From positions 1-26,241 of the forward strand of contig JAFAGG010000070.1 of assembly GCA_023422955.1 (NCBI GenBank): a stretch of 26,241 bases of DNA, written 5' to 3'. Of the stretch, positions 15,099-23,267 are shown piece after piece; the first letter of the stretch is position 1, and every line of letters begins with the position of its first letter. A model generated the notes under the pieces. That model saw only the letters and a program-made list of their open reading frames with translations, was not told where the DNA came from and ran no database searches. Position numbers and translations under genes: made by a program. Source of the DNA: Pseudomonadota bacterium (GTDB taxonomy: Bacteria; Pseudomonadota; Gammaproteobacteria; Burkholderiales; Burkholderiaceae_D).

Positions 15099-15431
15099 TC
15101 AGTGGCTGATGGTCCTGGAAAAGGCATTCATCACGATGACGCCGGCAATGATGAGTCCCATGCCGATCACGGCCGGCATGTCTAGTTTTTGCCCGAACAA
15201 GACGATGCCGATCAGGCTGATCAGTACGATGCCTAGGCCCGACCAGATCGCGTAGGCGACGCCGACCGGCAGGGTTTTCAGGGTCAGCGACAGGAAGTAA
15301 AACGAAACCGCATAACCCGCCACGACGATCAGCGATGGCCAGAGCCGGGAAAAGCCATCGCTGGCTTTCAAAGCTGAGGTGGCGATGACTTCTGAAATGA
15401 TGGCGGTGCCGAGGAATAACCAGTGTTTCAT
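15099..15431 (-). CDS. emrE: Small multidrug resistance transporter, EmrE-like
   Basis: Proton-coupled exporter of cationic aromatic drugs and quaternary ammonium compounds, working as a dimer in the inner membrane. It is 110 residues with four hydrophobic helices, the same length as E. coli EmrE. The essential Glu14 and the substrate-site residues Tyr40, Tyr60 and Trp63 (AYAIWSGLGIVLI) fall at the same numbers. ATG 15431 follows GGAGTG; an open extension upstream crosses a terminator and the tal end and is rejected. It lies downstream of tal, with a terminator hairpin only 20 bases before its start. Confidence 0.92.
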   Translation of the reverse strand: MKHWLFLGTAIISEVIATSALKASDGFSRLWPSLIVVAGYAVSFYFLSLTLKTLPVGVAYAIWSGLGIVLISLIGIVLFGQKLDMPAVIGMGLIIAGVIVMNAFSRTISH

Positions 15432-15450
15432 GCACACTCCGATGGGAAAT

Positions 15451-15484
15451 AAAAAGGGCCGGTGCTCTGGCGAGTACAGGCCCT
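15451..15484 (-). terminator. Strong terminator or attenuator between tal and emrE
   Basis: On the minus strand AGGGCC pairs with GGCCCT, and inside it GTACTC pairs with GAGCAC (one mismatch). The loop is GCCA, and UUUUAUUU follows. It lies 37 bases after the tal stop. A smaller hairpin (CGCCGG/CCGGCG, 15497-15513) lies just before it. Confidence 0.82.
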
Positions 15485-15520
15485 GGGTCTTGCAGGCGCC
15501 GGAGCAACCGGCGGCAGGCA

Positions 15521-16456
15521 TTACATGATTGCCTTGACCAGTTGTTCCAGCTTGATCGCATCGGCGCAAAACACGCGTATGCCTTCCGCCAGTTTTTCGG
15601 TTGCCATCGCATCGTCATTCAGCAGATAGCGGAAAACTTTTTCATCCAGCACCAGTTTTTCCAGGTCTGCATTTTTCGCGGCTTCGGGCATGAGCTTGCG
15701 CTCGACCTTGCCTTCGGTGTCAGCCAGTTTTTGCAGCAGGTCGGGGCTGATGGTCAGCAGGTCGCACCCGGCCAGTTCGATGATCTGCGAGGTATTGCGG
15801 AAGCTCGCGCCCATCACTTCGGTGCGGTAACCGAACTTGCGGTAATAGGTGTAGATGCGCTGCACCGATTGCACGCCGGGATCGTCGGCGCCCTGGTAAT
15901 CGGTATTGTTGGCCTTCTTGTACCAGTCGTAGATGCGGCCCACGAATGGCGAAATCAGCTGCACATTCGCGTCGGCGCAGGCAGCGGCCTGCGGCAGCGA
16001 GAACAGCAAGGTCATGTTGCAGCGTATGCCTTCCTGTTCCAGCACCTGGGCTGCGCGTATGCCTTCCCAGGTGGAAGCGATCTTGATCAGCACGCGCTCG
16101 CGCGAGATGCCCGCGGCTTCGTAAAGCGCGATCAGTTCGCGGCCCTTGGCGATGGTGCCTTCGGTATCGAAAGACAGGCGCGCATCGGTTTCGGTCGACA
16201 CGCGGCCCGGGATGACTTTCAGGATTTCGCGGCCGAAAGCCACCAGCAGGCGGTCGATGATTTCGCCCATCGATTTGCCGGCGTTGTCGCGCACTGCCTG
16301 TTCCAGCAAGTGGCGATATTCATCCTTTTGCACCGCTTTCAGGATCAGCGAAGGATTGGTGGTGGCATCCTGCGGCGCATAGGCCTTCAGGGATTGAAAG
16401 TCGCCGGTGTCGGCGACTATCGTCGTGTACTGCTTCAGTTGTTCAAGCTGGTTCAT
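15521..16456 (-). CDS. tal: Transaldolase
   Basis: Transfers a dihydroxyacetone unit between sedoheptulose-7-P and glyceraldehyde-3-P in the non-oxidative pentose phosphate pathway. At 311 residues it is the TalB-type class. The Schiff-base lysine is Lys125 in VLIKIASTWEG, DATTNPSLILKA is near residues 30-41, and the family's Asp near the amino end is in TIVADTGDF. No Shine-Dalgarno is visible before ATG 16456; instead a 12-base palindrome ends 5 bases upstream. It is the third gene of the pgi-zwf-tal series. Confidence 0.96.
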   Translation of the reverse strand: MNQLEQLKQYTTIVADTGDFQSLKAYAPQDATTNPSLILKAVQKDEYRHLLEQAVRDNAGKSMGEIIDRLLVAFGREILKVIPGRVSTETDARLSFDTEGTIAKGRELIALYEAAGISRERVLIKIASTWEGIRAAQVLEQEGIRCNMTLLFSLPQAAACADANVQLISPFVGRIYDWYKKANNTDYQGADDPGVQSVQRIYTYYRKFGYRTEVMGASFRNTSQIIELAGCDLLTISPDLLQKLADTEGKVERKLMPEAAKNADLEKLVLDEKVFRYLLNDDAMATEKLAEGIRVFCADAIKLEQLVKAIM

Positions 16457-16460
16457 GGTA

Positions 16461-16472
16461 ATAAGCGCTTAT
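16461..16472. repeat. 12-base perfect palindrome beside the tal start
   Basis: ATAAGCGCTTAT is its own reverse complement and lies 4 bases before the tal start codon, replacing the usual ribosome site. It could be an operator or a small hairpin controlling translation. Confidence 0.45.
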
Positions 16473-16505
16473 AACGAGAGCAAACGAGATGGCATTGTAC
16501 GCAAT

Positions 16506-16535
16506 CTCTCTGCAAACCGGCCGGTTTGCAGAGAG
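16506..16535. repeat. 30-base perfect palindrome between zwf and tal
   Basis: CTCTCTGCAAACCGG (16506-16520) is followed directly by its exact reverse complement (16521-16535). As RNA it would fold into a stem of at least 12 pairs with a CGGCCG turn. No U-run follows on the minus strand, so it is not a standard terminator. It lies in a 123-base gap. Confidence 0.8.
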
Positions 16536-16579
16536 GCGTGTCGTTCGTTGACAAGAAATGCCGGGCAATCGAAGCCGGT

Positions 16580-18079
16580 TTATTCGTCTTCCAGTTCCGG
16601 CAGCACTTCCTCGCGCCATTGCAGGCCGCCGTCGCGGCTGATCAGTGCGCTGGCAGCAGCCGGCCCCCAGCTGCCGGAAGTGTAGGGCAGGGGTTCTTCT
16701 TCGCCTTTTTCCCAGTATTCGAGGATGGGTTCCACCCAGGACCAGGCTGCCTCCAGTTCGTCGCTGCGCATGAACAGCGTCAACTGTCCGCGCAGCACGT
16801 CCAGCAGCAGGCGCTGGTAGGCATCCATGCGCGGCGTGCGGAAGGTTTCGCTGAAGTCCAGTTCCAGGTCCACCATCTTCAGGCGCATGCCGTCACCGGG
16901 TGTCTTGGCCATCAGGTTCAGGTACAGGCCTTCATCGGGCTGCAGGCGTATCACCAGCGAATTGGGCTGGAAGCTGCTGGCGGGCTGCTCGAAGATGGAG
17001 TGCGGAATCGGCTTGAAACGCACCACGATCTCGGCCAGCTGGTCGGCCATGCGCTTGCCGGTGCGCAGGAAGAAGGGGACGCCGGCCCAGCGCCAGGTAT
17101 CGATCTCGGCCTTCACGGCCACGAAGGTTTCGGTGCGCGAGCGTGGGTCGGATCCCGGCTCCCTGCGATAAGCCGGCACGGCGACGCCGTTCACATGGCC
17201 GCTGCGATACTGGCCGCGCACCACGTTGGTGGCCAGCGTGGTGGAGGTGAACGGTTTCAGGGAATTCAGTACCTGCAGTTTCTCATCGCGTATCGCGTTG
17301 GGCGCACTGGAGGTGGGCGGCTCCATCGCCACGATGCACAGCAATTGCAGCAAATGATTCTGCAGCATGTCGCGCAATGCGCCGGAAGATTCGTAGTAAC
17401 CCATGCGGTTGCCCACGCCCAGTTGCTCGGCGATGGTGATCTGCACATCCGAAATGTATTCGCGCCGCCATAGGGGCTCGAACAAGACATTGCCGAAACG
17501 CAGGGCCAGCAGGTTTTGCACCGCTTCCTTGCCGAGATAATGGTCGATACGGAAGATCTGGGTTTCGTCGAAGACGCGTCCGACTTCCAGATTGATCTGG
17601 CGCGCACTTTCCAGGTCGCGCCCCAGCGGCTTCTCCAGCACGACGCGCGCATTGGGCGTGGCCAGCCCGCATTGCGCCAGGTTGTTGCAGATGCGAGCGA
17701 AAAGCGTAGGCGGCGTCGCCAGGTAAAACACGCGGGTCAGATTGGGGTCGGTGCGCAGCGCTTCTGCCAGTTGCCTGTAACTGTCGGCATCGTTGGCATC
17801 CAGCGATACATAAACGAAGCGCTTGCAGTAACGCTCCCAGGTGGCGGCATCCAGCGTGTCCTGAGGGATATGGGGTTTGGAATTCTGTTCGACGACTTCC
17901 AGGAATTGCTCGACGCTCCATTCGTGACGGCCGATGCAGACAATGCGGGCAGTGGGCGGAAAGTCGCCGCCGCGATCCAGGGCATACAAGCCCGGCAGCA
18001 GTTTGCGCATGGCCAGATCGCCGCCACCGCCAAACAATACAAGGTCAAAGTCTTTCAAGCGCATAGGAGGGGATCCCAT
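16580..18079 (-). CDS. zwf: Glucose-6-phosphate 1-dehydrogenase
   Basis: Oxidises glucose-6-P to 6-phosphogluconolactone, reducing NADP(+), and so feeds both the pentose phosphate and Entner-Doudoroff routes. 499 residues. The nucleotide-binding loop reads LFGGGGDLAMRKL (residues 15-27; the usual GASGDL or GGTGDL varied to GGGGDL). EKPLG is at 149-153, the active-site signature RIDHYLGKE at 177-185, and the catalytic His in LQNHLLQ (His242). ATG 18079 or ATG 18064 may be the start; neither has a clear ribosome site, and the second begins MRLKDFDLVLFGG, which looks more like the family. Between pgi (163 bases upstream) and tal. Confidence 0.96.
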   Translation of the reverse strand: MGSPPMRLKDFDLVLFGGGGDLAMRKLLPGLYALDRGGDFPPTARIVCIGRHEWSVEQFLEVVEQNSKPHIPQDTLDAATWERYCKRFVYVSLDANDADSYRQLAEALRTDPNLTRVFYLATPPTLFARICNNLAQCGLATPNARVVLEKPLGRDLESARQINLEVGRVFDETQIFRIDHYLGKEAVQNLLALRFGNVLFEPLWRREYISDVQITIAEQLGVGNRMGYYESSGALRDMLQNHLLQLLCIVAMEPPTSSAPNAIRDEKLQVLNSLKPFTSTTLATNVVRGQYRSGHVNGVAVPAYRREPGSDPRSRTETFVAVKAEIDTWRWAGVPFFLRTGKRMADQLAEIVVRFKPIPHSIFEQPASSFQPNSLVIRLQPDEGLYLNLMAKTPGDGMRLKMVDLELDFSETFRTPRMDAYQRLLLDVLRGQLTLFMRSDELEAAWSWVEPILEYWEKGEEEPLPYTSGSWGPAAASALISRDGGLQWREEVLPELEDE

Positions 18080-18242
18080 TAAGAAATGCGTTCTAGATTA
18101 ACATTCCCGCCCTGGGTTCGTCCGCAATTTTGTCTGCGCACCTGGCGCGACAGGGAGCGGACCATGCCAGGCGGCCTATCCGTCAACGCGTATTTGGGCA
18201 TGAAACAGAGGGCCGTGTTCCCCATTCCTGGTGAAAAACGTT

Positions 18243-19901
18243 TTAGCGGCGGGCAGCACGAGCCCTGGCAATCAGGGCGTTGGTGGAGCTGTCATGTTTT
18301 TCCGGGTGGGCTTCGCCTTCCAGTTCGCTCTGTATGGTCTTGGCCAGCACCTTGCCGAGTTCCACGCCCCACTGGTCGAAGCTGTTGATATCCCAGAGCA
18401 CGCCTTGCACGAAAGTCTTGTGTTCATACAGGGCAATCAGCGCACCCAGCGTCGCCGGCGTCAGCTTATCCATCACAATCGTGTTGCTGGGGCGGTTTCC
18501 GGTGAAGGTCTTGTGCGCAACCAGTCGTTCGATTTCCGCGGCGGGTAGATTTTGCGCCTGCAGTTCGCGCCGGACCTCGTCGGCGTGCCTGCCTTTCATG
18601 AGCGCTTCGGATTGCGCAAAGCAGTTCGCCAGCAAGGCGCCATGGTGCGAAGGCAATTCATGAGTGGGCTGCAAGGCGGTAATGAAATCCACGGGGATGA
18701 GGTCGGTGCCCTGGTGCAGCAACTGGAAGAAAGCGTGTTGCCCGTTGGTGCCGGTGTCGCCCCAGATCACGGGGCAGGTCGGCGAGGACAGGCTTTCGCC
18801 GTTCAGGCTGACGCGCTTGCCATTGCTTTCCATTTCCAGTTGTTGCAGGTAACCGGGGAAATGCGCGAGGTCCTGGTGATAGGGCGCGATGGAAATCGAA
18901 GCGGCGCTGAAGAATTCACGATGCCAGTAGCCGACCGCGGCCAGGATGACGGGCATGTTGCGCTCCAGCGGCGCAGAGCGGAAATGCTGATCCATGGCGT
19001 AAGCGCCGGCAAGAAATTCGCGGAACTGTTCCATGCCCACCGCGAGTGCCAGCGGCAAGCCTATCGCCGACCAGACGGAGTAACGGCCGCCGACCCAGTC
19101 CCAGAAGGGGAACATGTTGTCGGGGTCGATACCGAAAGCGGTGACGGCCTCGGTATTGGTCGATACCGCGACGAAGTGCCGCGCAAGAGCGCTTTCGCTG
19201 CCATGCTGCAGAAACCAGTTACGCGCCGAACGCGCATTCATCATGGTTTCCAGCGTAGTGAAAGTCTTGGAGGCAATCACGAACAACGTGGTTTGAGGAT
19301 CGATCTTCTTGAGCAGCGCATCCAGGTCATGTCCGTCCACGTTGGAGACGAAATGCATGGACAACTGCGGCGCGCTGAAACTGCGCAGCGCCTGGCAGGC
19401 CATCTTGGGGCCCAGATAAGAGCCGCCTATGCCGATGTTGACCACGTCGGTAATCGTCTTGCCGGTATAGCCTTTCCACTGCCCGTTGCGCACCTGGTCG
19501 CAGAAAGCGCCGATGCGATCCAGCACCGCATGAACATCGGCGATGACATCCTGGCCGTCCACGATCAATCTTGCCTCGCGCGGCGCACGCAATGCGGTGT
19601 GCAGCACCGAGCGTTGCTCGGTAGAGTTGATTTTTTCACCGGCGAACATGGCATCGCGCCGGCTTTCCATGCCGCGCTGTCGCACCAGCGACAACAGCAG
19701 ATTCAGGGTGTCGGCATTCAGGCGATTCTTTGAGTAATCGAGCAGCAAGCCCGCTGCTTCCACCGAGAAGCGGGCAAATCGTTCCGGGTCCTGCGCGAAC
19801 AAATCCCGCATTTGCCAGTCTTTTGCTTTAAGGTGGTGTGATGCGAGGGAAGCGTAGGTGTCGGTGTCGGACGAATGAATGGCGGGCATGGCAGGCGTCA
19901 T
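18243..19901 (-). CDS. pgi: Glucose-6-phosphate isomerase
   Basis: Interconverts glucose-6-P and fructose-6-P. 552 residues from ATG 19901. GIGGSYLGPK and the signature DWVGGRYSVWSAIGLPLAL are present. The catalytic residues Glu358 (MESNGKR), His389 (GTNGQHAFFQ) and Lys517 (WGVELGKVLA) lie a constant three residues from Glu355, His386 and Lys514 of the E. coli enzyme. An open extension to 19961 crosses the likely -10 (19929-19934) and is rejected; ATG 19889 is a second possibility. It is the first gene of the pgi-zwf-tal series, divergent from edd-eda. Confidence 0.96.
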   Translation of the reverse strand: MTPAMPAIHSSDTDTYASLASHHLKAKDWQMRDLFAQDPERFARFSVEAAGLLLDYSKNRLNADTLNLLLSLVRQRGMESRRDAMFAGEKINSTEQRSVLHTALRAPREARLIVDGQDVIADVHAVLDRIGAFCDQVRNGQWKGYTGKTITDVVNIGIGGSYLGPKMACQALRSFSAPQLSMHFVSNVDGHDLDALLKKIDPQTTLFVIASKTFTTLETMMNARSARNWFLQHGSESALARHFVAVSTNTEAVTAFGIDPDNMFPFWDWVGGRYSVWSAIGLPLALAVGMEQFREFLAGAYAMDQHFRSAPLERNMPVILAAVGYWHREFFSAASISIAPYHQDLAHFPGYLQQLEMESNGKRVSLNGESLSSPTCPVIWGDTGTNGQHAFFQLLHQGTDLIPVDFITALQPTHELPSHHGALLANCFAQSEALMKGRHADEVRRELQAQNLPAAEIERLVAHKTFTGNRPSNTIVMDKLTPATLGALIALYEHKTFVQGVLWDINSFDQWGVELGKVLAKTIQSELEGEAHPEKHDSSTNALIARARAARR

Positions 19902-19928
19902 GAATAAAGGCGGGTCGAATCGAATCCT

Positions 19929-19934
19929 ACTATA
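19929..19934 (-). promoter_or_regulatory. -10 element of pgi
   Basis: TATAGT on the minus strand lies 28 bases upstream of the chosen pgi start. The -35 is weak. It supports starting pgi downstream of it. The edd promoter must lie in the same 257-base divergent gap (19902-20158), but I could not fix it. Confidence 0.45.
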
Positions 19935-20158
19935 CTTGGAACTCGATGCACCACGCGGCAATCGATGAGTTGAGTTCGAAAGACCGCCATTTCACACCAA
20001 TTCCGGCCAATCTTCCATCACCAGTCGACGGTCTGTTGAGCGTGGACAACTTTCTCGCTCATAGCGCTGAGGCCGCTGGTAATGGTTGATGGAAACCGCA
20101 TTAAATTCGACATGGTCTTGCTCCCTCTGAGACGCAATCAACTTCTTTCAAGGAATCC

Positions 20159-22078
20159 ATGATGGCGATTCACAAAATGCTCGCGACAGTGACGCAGCGC
20201 ATCGTGCAGCGCAGTCGTCCCTACCGCCAGGCCTATCTGGAAAGGGTAGAGAAAGCGCGTGTCACCGGCGCGCAGCGCGGTTCATTGTCCTGTACCAATC
20301 TGGCGCATGGTTTCGCCGCCTTTCCGCAGCACGAGAAGCTGATCCTCAAGCAGGTGCAGGAACCTTCGATTGCGATCGTGTCTTCCTACAATGACATGCT
20401 GTCCGCGCACCAGCCCTTCGTGCGCTTCCCGCCCATCATCAAGGAAGCGGCACTCGAAGCAGGCGCCGTAGCGCAATTTGCAGGCGGCGTGCCTGCCATG
20501 TGCGACGGCATCACGCAGGGCCAGCCAGTCATGGAACTGTCGCTGTTCTCGCGCGACACGATTGCGATGGCGACTGCCGTCGCCTTGTCTCACAACATGT
20601 ACGATGCGGCGGTTTATCTCGGCATCTGCGACAAGATCGTACCGGGCTTGCTGATCGGCGCACTGCATTTCGGCCATCTTCCTGCCGTATTCATTCCAGG
20701 CGGCCCCATGCCTTCGGGCTTGCCCAATAGCGAAAAGGCGCGCATACGCCAGTTGCATGCGCAGGGCAAGGTCAGTCGCGAAGAATTGCTGGAAGCCGAA
20801 AGCAAGTCTTATCACTCGCCCGGCACCTGCACCTTCTATGGCACCGCCAACAGCAACCAGATGCTGATGGAATTCATGGGCCTGCATCTGCCGGGCGCAG
20901 CCTTCATTCAACCGCAGGATCCCCTGCGCGATGCCATCACCCGGGCTTCCACGCGCCGCGCGGTGGAAATCAGCGCGTTGCGCAAGGACTATGCGCCGGT
21001 CGCAAAAGTGATCGACGAGAAGGCGATCGTCAACGGCATCGTGGCGCTGCTGGTCACCGGCGGCTCGACCAATCACACCTTGCACCTGGTTGCGATTGCC
21101 AAGTCCGCCGGCATCGTGATCGACTGGGATGACTTCAACGACCTGTCTGCAGTTGTGCCTTTGCTGACGCGGATTTATCCGAATGGCGATGCCGACGTGA
21201 ACTACTTCCATGCAGCCGGCGGGGTAGGTTTTCTGATCCGGGAATTGCTGGATGCCGGTCTGCTGCATGAAGACGTGACCACGATACTCGGCCAGGGCTT
21301 GCGCAATCATTGCACCGATCCCTACCTGGAAGAGGGCAAGGCGATCTGGAAGCCGGCCACCGCGACCAGCGGCGACGAGCATGTGCTGCGTCCAGTCGGC
21401 AATCCCTTTTCGTCGGATGGCGGCCTGCGCCTGATGCAGGGCAATCTGGGACGCGGCGTGATCAAGGTGTCGGCGGTCAAGCCGCAGCATCGCGTGGTGC
21501 AGGCGCCCGCCATCGTATTCCATGCGCAGGAAGCATTGATCGAGGCCTACAAGCGCGGCGAGCTGAACCGCGATTTCGTCGCCGTAGTGACCTTCCAGGG
21601 ACCGCGCGCCAATGGCATGCCGGAATTGCATGCGATGACCCCGGTGCTGGGTACCTTGCAGGACCAGGGCTACAAGGTGGCGCTGGTGACCGATGGCCGC
21701 ATGTCGGGCGCTTCCGGCAAGGTGCCATCGGCAATCCACATGTCGCCGGAAGTGCTGGCCGGCGGCCCCCTGGGCAAGGTGCGCACCGGAGACATGCTGC
21801 GTGTCGATGGCGAAGCCGGCGTGGTCGAAGCGCTGGTGCCGGAGGCCGAATGGAAGGCGCGCGCTATAGATCGCGCCGATCTGTCGCACAACCAGGTGCT
21901 GATGGGACGCGAACTGTTTTCGGCTTTCCGTCGTGTAGTCAGCAGCGCGGAAGAAGGGGCGGCCACCTTCGGCTTGCCACCGCTGCTCGATATGCCGGAG
22001 CAGACCGGGATCATGCTGCCCAGCGCCGATGCCGAGCCGTTCTCCGATGAAGATAGCGTGGTGAGAGGAATGCCATGA
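20159..22078 (+). CDS. edd: Phosphogluconate dehydratase
   Basis: First dedicated enzyme of the Entner-Doudoroff pathway: 6-phosphogluconate to 2-keto-3-deoxy-6-phosphogluconate. It is an iron-sulfur dehydratase of the IlvD/Edd family. At 639 residues it is longer than E. coli Edd (603), mostly at the two ends. Likely cluster ligands include Cys157 (GICDK) and Cys224 (SPGTCTFYGTANSNQ); Cys115 (MCDG) is also conserved. VTDGRMSGASGKVPSA, typical of the family, is near residue 520. AAGGA precedes two adjacent ATG codons at 20159 and 20162. It overlaps eda by four bases (ATGA). Confidence 0.96.
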   Translation: MMAIHKMLATVTQRIVQRSRPYRQAYLERVEKARVTGAQRGSLSCTNLAHGFAAFPQHEKLILKQVQEPSIAIVSSYNDMLSAHQPFVRFPPIIKEAALEAGAVAQFAGGVPAMCDGITQGQPVMELSLFSRDTIAMATAVALSHNMYDAAVYLGICDKIVPGLLIGALHFGHLPAVFIPGGPMPSGLPNSEKARIRQLHAQGKVSREELLEAESKSYHSPGTCTFYGTANSNQMLMEFMGLHLPGAAFIQPQDPLRDAITRASTRRAVEISALRKDYAPVAKVIDEKAIVNGIVALLVTGGSTNHTLHLVAIAKSAGIVIDWDDFNDLSAVVPLLTRIYPNGDADVNYFHAAGGVGFLIRELLDAGLLHEDVTTILGQGLRNHCTDPYLEEGKAIWKPATATSGDEHVLRPVGNPFSSDGGLRLMQGNLGRGVIKVSAVKPQHRVVQAPAIVFHAQEALIEAYKRGELNRDFVAVVTFQGPRANGMPELHAMTPVLGTLQDQGYKVALVTDGRMSGASGKVPSAIHMSPEVLAGGPLGKVRTGDMLRVDGEAGVVEALVPEAEWKARAIDRADLSHNQVLMGRELFSAFRRVVSSAEEGAATFGLPPLLDMPEQTGIMLPSADAEPFSDEDSVVRGMP

Positions 22079-22704
22079 ATAAAAAACTGATTGAAATCAT
22101 GCATGCATCGCCGGTCATCCCGGTGATTGCGATCGAACACCCGGACCATGCGCTGCCGCTGGCGAAAGCGCTGGTTGCCGGCGGCATACGCGTGCTGGAA
22201 GTGACGCTGCGCACGCCTTACGGACTGGATGCGATACGTGCGATAGCGCAGGCGGTGCCGGAAGCCATCGTCGGTGTGGGCACGCTGACCAGGCCGGAAG
22301 AACTGGTGCAGGCGCGTGATGCGGGTGCGGTGTTTGGCGTGTCGCCTGGGCTGACCTCGGCGCTGATCGCGGCGGCTAAGACCAGCGGCTTGCCGCTGTT
22401 GCCGGGCGTGATGACGCCTTCCGAAGTCATGGCAGCACGTGAAGCCGGATTTTTCCAGCTCAAGCTTTTCCCCGCCGTGCCGGCCGGGGGCGTGGGCATG
22501 CTCAATGCGATTGCAGGGCCCTTGGCCGATGTGCTGTTCTGTCCTACCGGCGGCGTGTCGCAGGACAATGCGCCGCAATTTTTGGCGTGCAAGAACGTGG
22601 CATGCGTGGGCGGCTCCTGGCTGACGCCGCAGGATGCGATCAAGGCGGGGGACTGGGACAGGATTACTTCGCTGGCCAAGGCGGCCAGCCTACTTCGTCA
22701 GTAA
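22075..22704 (+). CDS. eda: 2-keto-3-deoxy-6-phosphogluconate (KDPG) aldolase
   Basis: Splits KDPG into pyruvate and glyceraldehyde-3-P, completing the Entner-Doudoroff pathway. 209 residues, a class I aldolase TIM barrel. The Schiff-base lysine is Lys130 in FQLKLFPA and the catalytic glutamate Glu42 in RVLEVTLRT. LPGVMTPSE and the phosphate-binding FCPTGGVSQ are also present. The start overlaps the edd stop as ATGA, so the two are translationally coupled. It stands apart from the zwf group, which runs on the other strand. No clear terminator follows. Confidence 0.96.
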   Translation: MNKKLIEIMHASPVIPVIAIEHPDHALPLAKALVAGGIRVLEVTLRTPYGLDAIRAIAQAVPEAIVGVGTLTRPEELVQARDAGAVFGVSPGLTSALIAAAKTSGLPLLPGVMTPSEVMAAREAGFFQLKLFPAVPAGGVGMLNAIAGPLADVLFCPTGGVSQDNAPQFLACKNVACVGGSWLTPQDAIKAGDWDRITSLAKAASLLRQ

Positions 22705-22812
22705 GGGGAAATTGCAGAACAGCGGCTGCCGTTATGTCGGCGGCCGGTTGTTTGGCGGCATTTCAGCTCGGCTGAGCCTGCAGCAAAGATGGGTTGCAGA
22801 GTTGCAGGTGAA

Positions 22813-23091
22813 TCAGTTGTAGGTAATGGTGAGGCTCTTGACGTCGGCCGGGTTGCCCGACAAGGCGCCGGGCACCCGTTCCGAAGCAAGGGACATGGCT
22901 CCTGCCAGGTCGGTTGTCTGCGTGGTCACCACTTTTTCATGCGCATCCCGCTCGGTTACGGTGACCTGTGCCGGAGATGGCGCTTTAATCGTTGCGGACG
23001 TCCTCGCCTTATCGGCCAAGGCTGGTTGAACCAGACAAAAGAAAAGGGCGATTCCCAGGCAATAAAGCGGAGACTTAAGCGGAGACTTCAT
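22813..23091 (-). CDS. Small secreted protein of unknown function
   Basis: 92 residues from ATG 23091 (a TTG one codon upstream is less likely). A signal peptide covers about residues 1-26 and ends QPALA, so the mature protein is about 66 residues and periplasmic. It is Thr/Ala/Ser-rich and polar (KAPSPAQVTVTERDAHEKVV) with no Cys, so no obvious cofactor site. The first eight codons repeat (KSPLKSPL) because of a 12-base tandem duplication in the DNA. I do not recognise a family. It is convergent with eda and has no partner. The ribosome site is weak. Confidence 0.7.
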   Translation of the reverse strand: MKSPLKSPLYCLGIALFFCLVQPALADKARTSATIKAPSPAQVTVTERDAHEKVVTTQTTDLAGAMSLASERVPGALSGNPADVKSLTITYN

Positions 23092-23170
23092 CAAAGGCTT
23101 TTGCTTGTTCAGAGGTTGCGATGCGGGAGCGAAGAAGGATTTATTTTCATGCCGCGTGGCGCTATTTTAC

Positions 23171-23188
23171 TATTTCCCCAGGGAAATA
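23171..23188. repeat. Palindrome upstream of the small secreted gene
   Basis: TATTTCCC and GGGAAATA pair around a two-base centre. A -10-like TAAAAT on the minus strand (23164-23169) is adjacent, so the palindrome would overlap the -35 region of the secreted-protein gene and could be an operator. Confidence 0.35.
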
Positions 23189-23267
23189 TGTTTGGGAGTC
23201 AGTTGCCGGGGATGGATTAATTTGTGAAAACCCGCTCAGCAGCACAGGCGGCAGCAATGGAACGGTT

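Noticed and set aside
15432..15520. Guanidine riboswitch before emrE
   Set aside because: No pair of ACGR-loop hairpins (class II) and no class III-like pseudoknot core seen; only a terminator and a plain hairpin.
18141..18171. CCTGGC/GCCAGG inverted repeat between zwf and pgi
   Set aside because: Six pairs with a 19-base loop and no U-run; weak and likely chance in GC-rich DNA.
18552..19733. Plus-strand open frame (393 codons) opposite pgi
   Set aside because: Shadow of pgi; all catalytic motifs are in the minus-strand frame.
19906..19930. T-loop-like sequence suggesting a tRNA
   Set aside because: GTCGAATCGAATCC resembles a T arm but no acceptor stem, anticodon arm or matching partner is present.
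19902..19961. Upstream start for pgi adding 20 residues
   Set aside because: It would place the start beyond the TATAGT -10 element and adds residues unlike other isomerases.
19902..20158. HexR operator in the pgi/edd divergent gap
   Set aside because: No TGTAAT-like palindrome; only a 6-base inverted repeat (AGACCG/CGGTCT) 42 bases apart, within chance.
20282..21889. Long minus-strand open frame (535 codons) opposite edd
   Set aside because: No ribosome site, low-complexity product, and edd on the plus strand is unmistakable.
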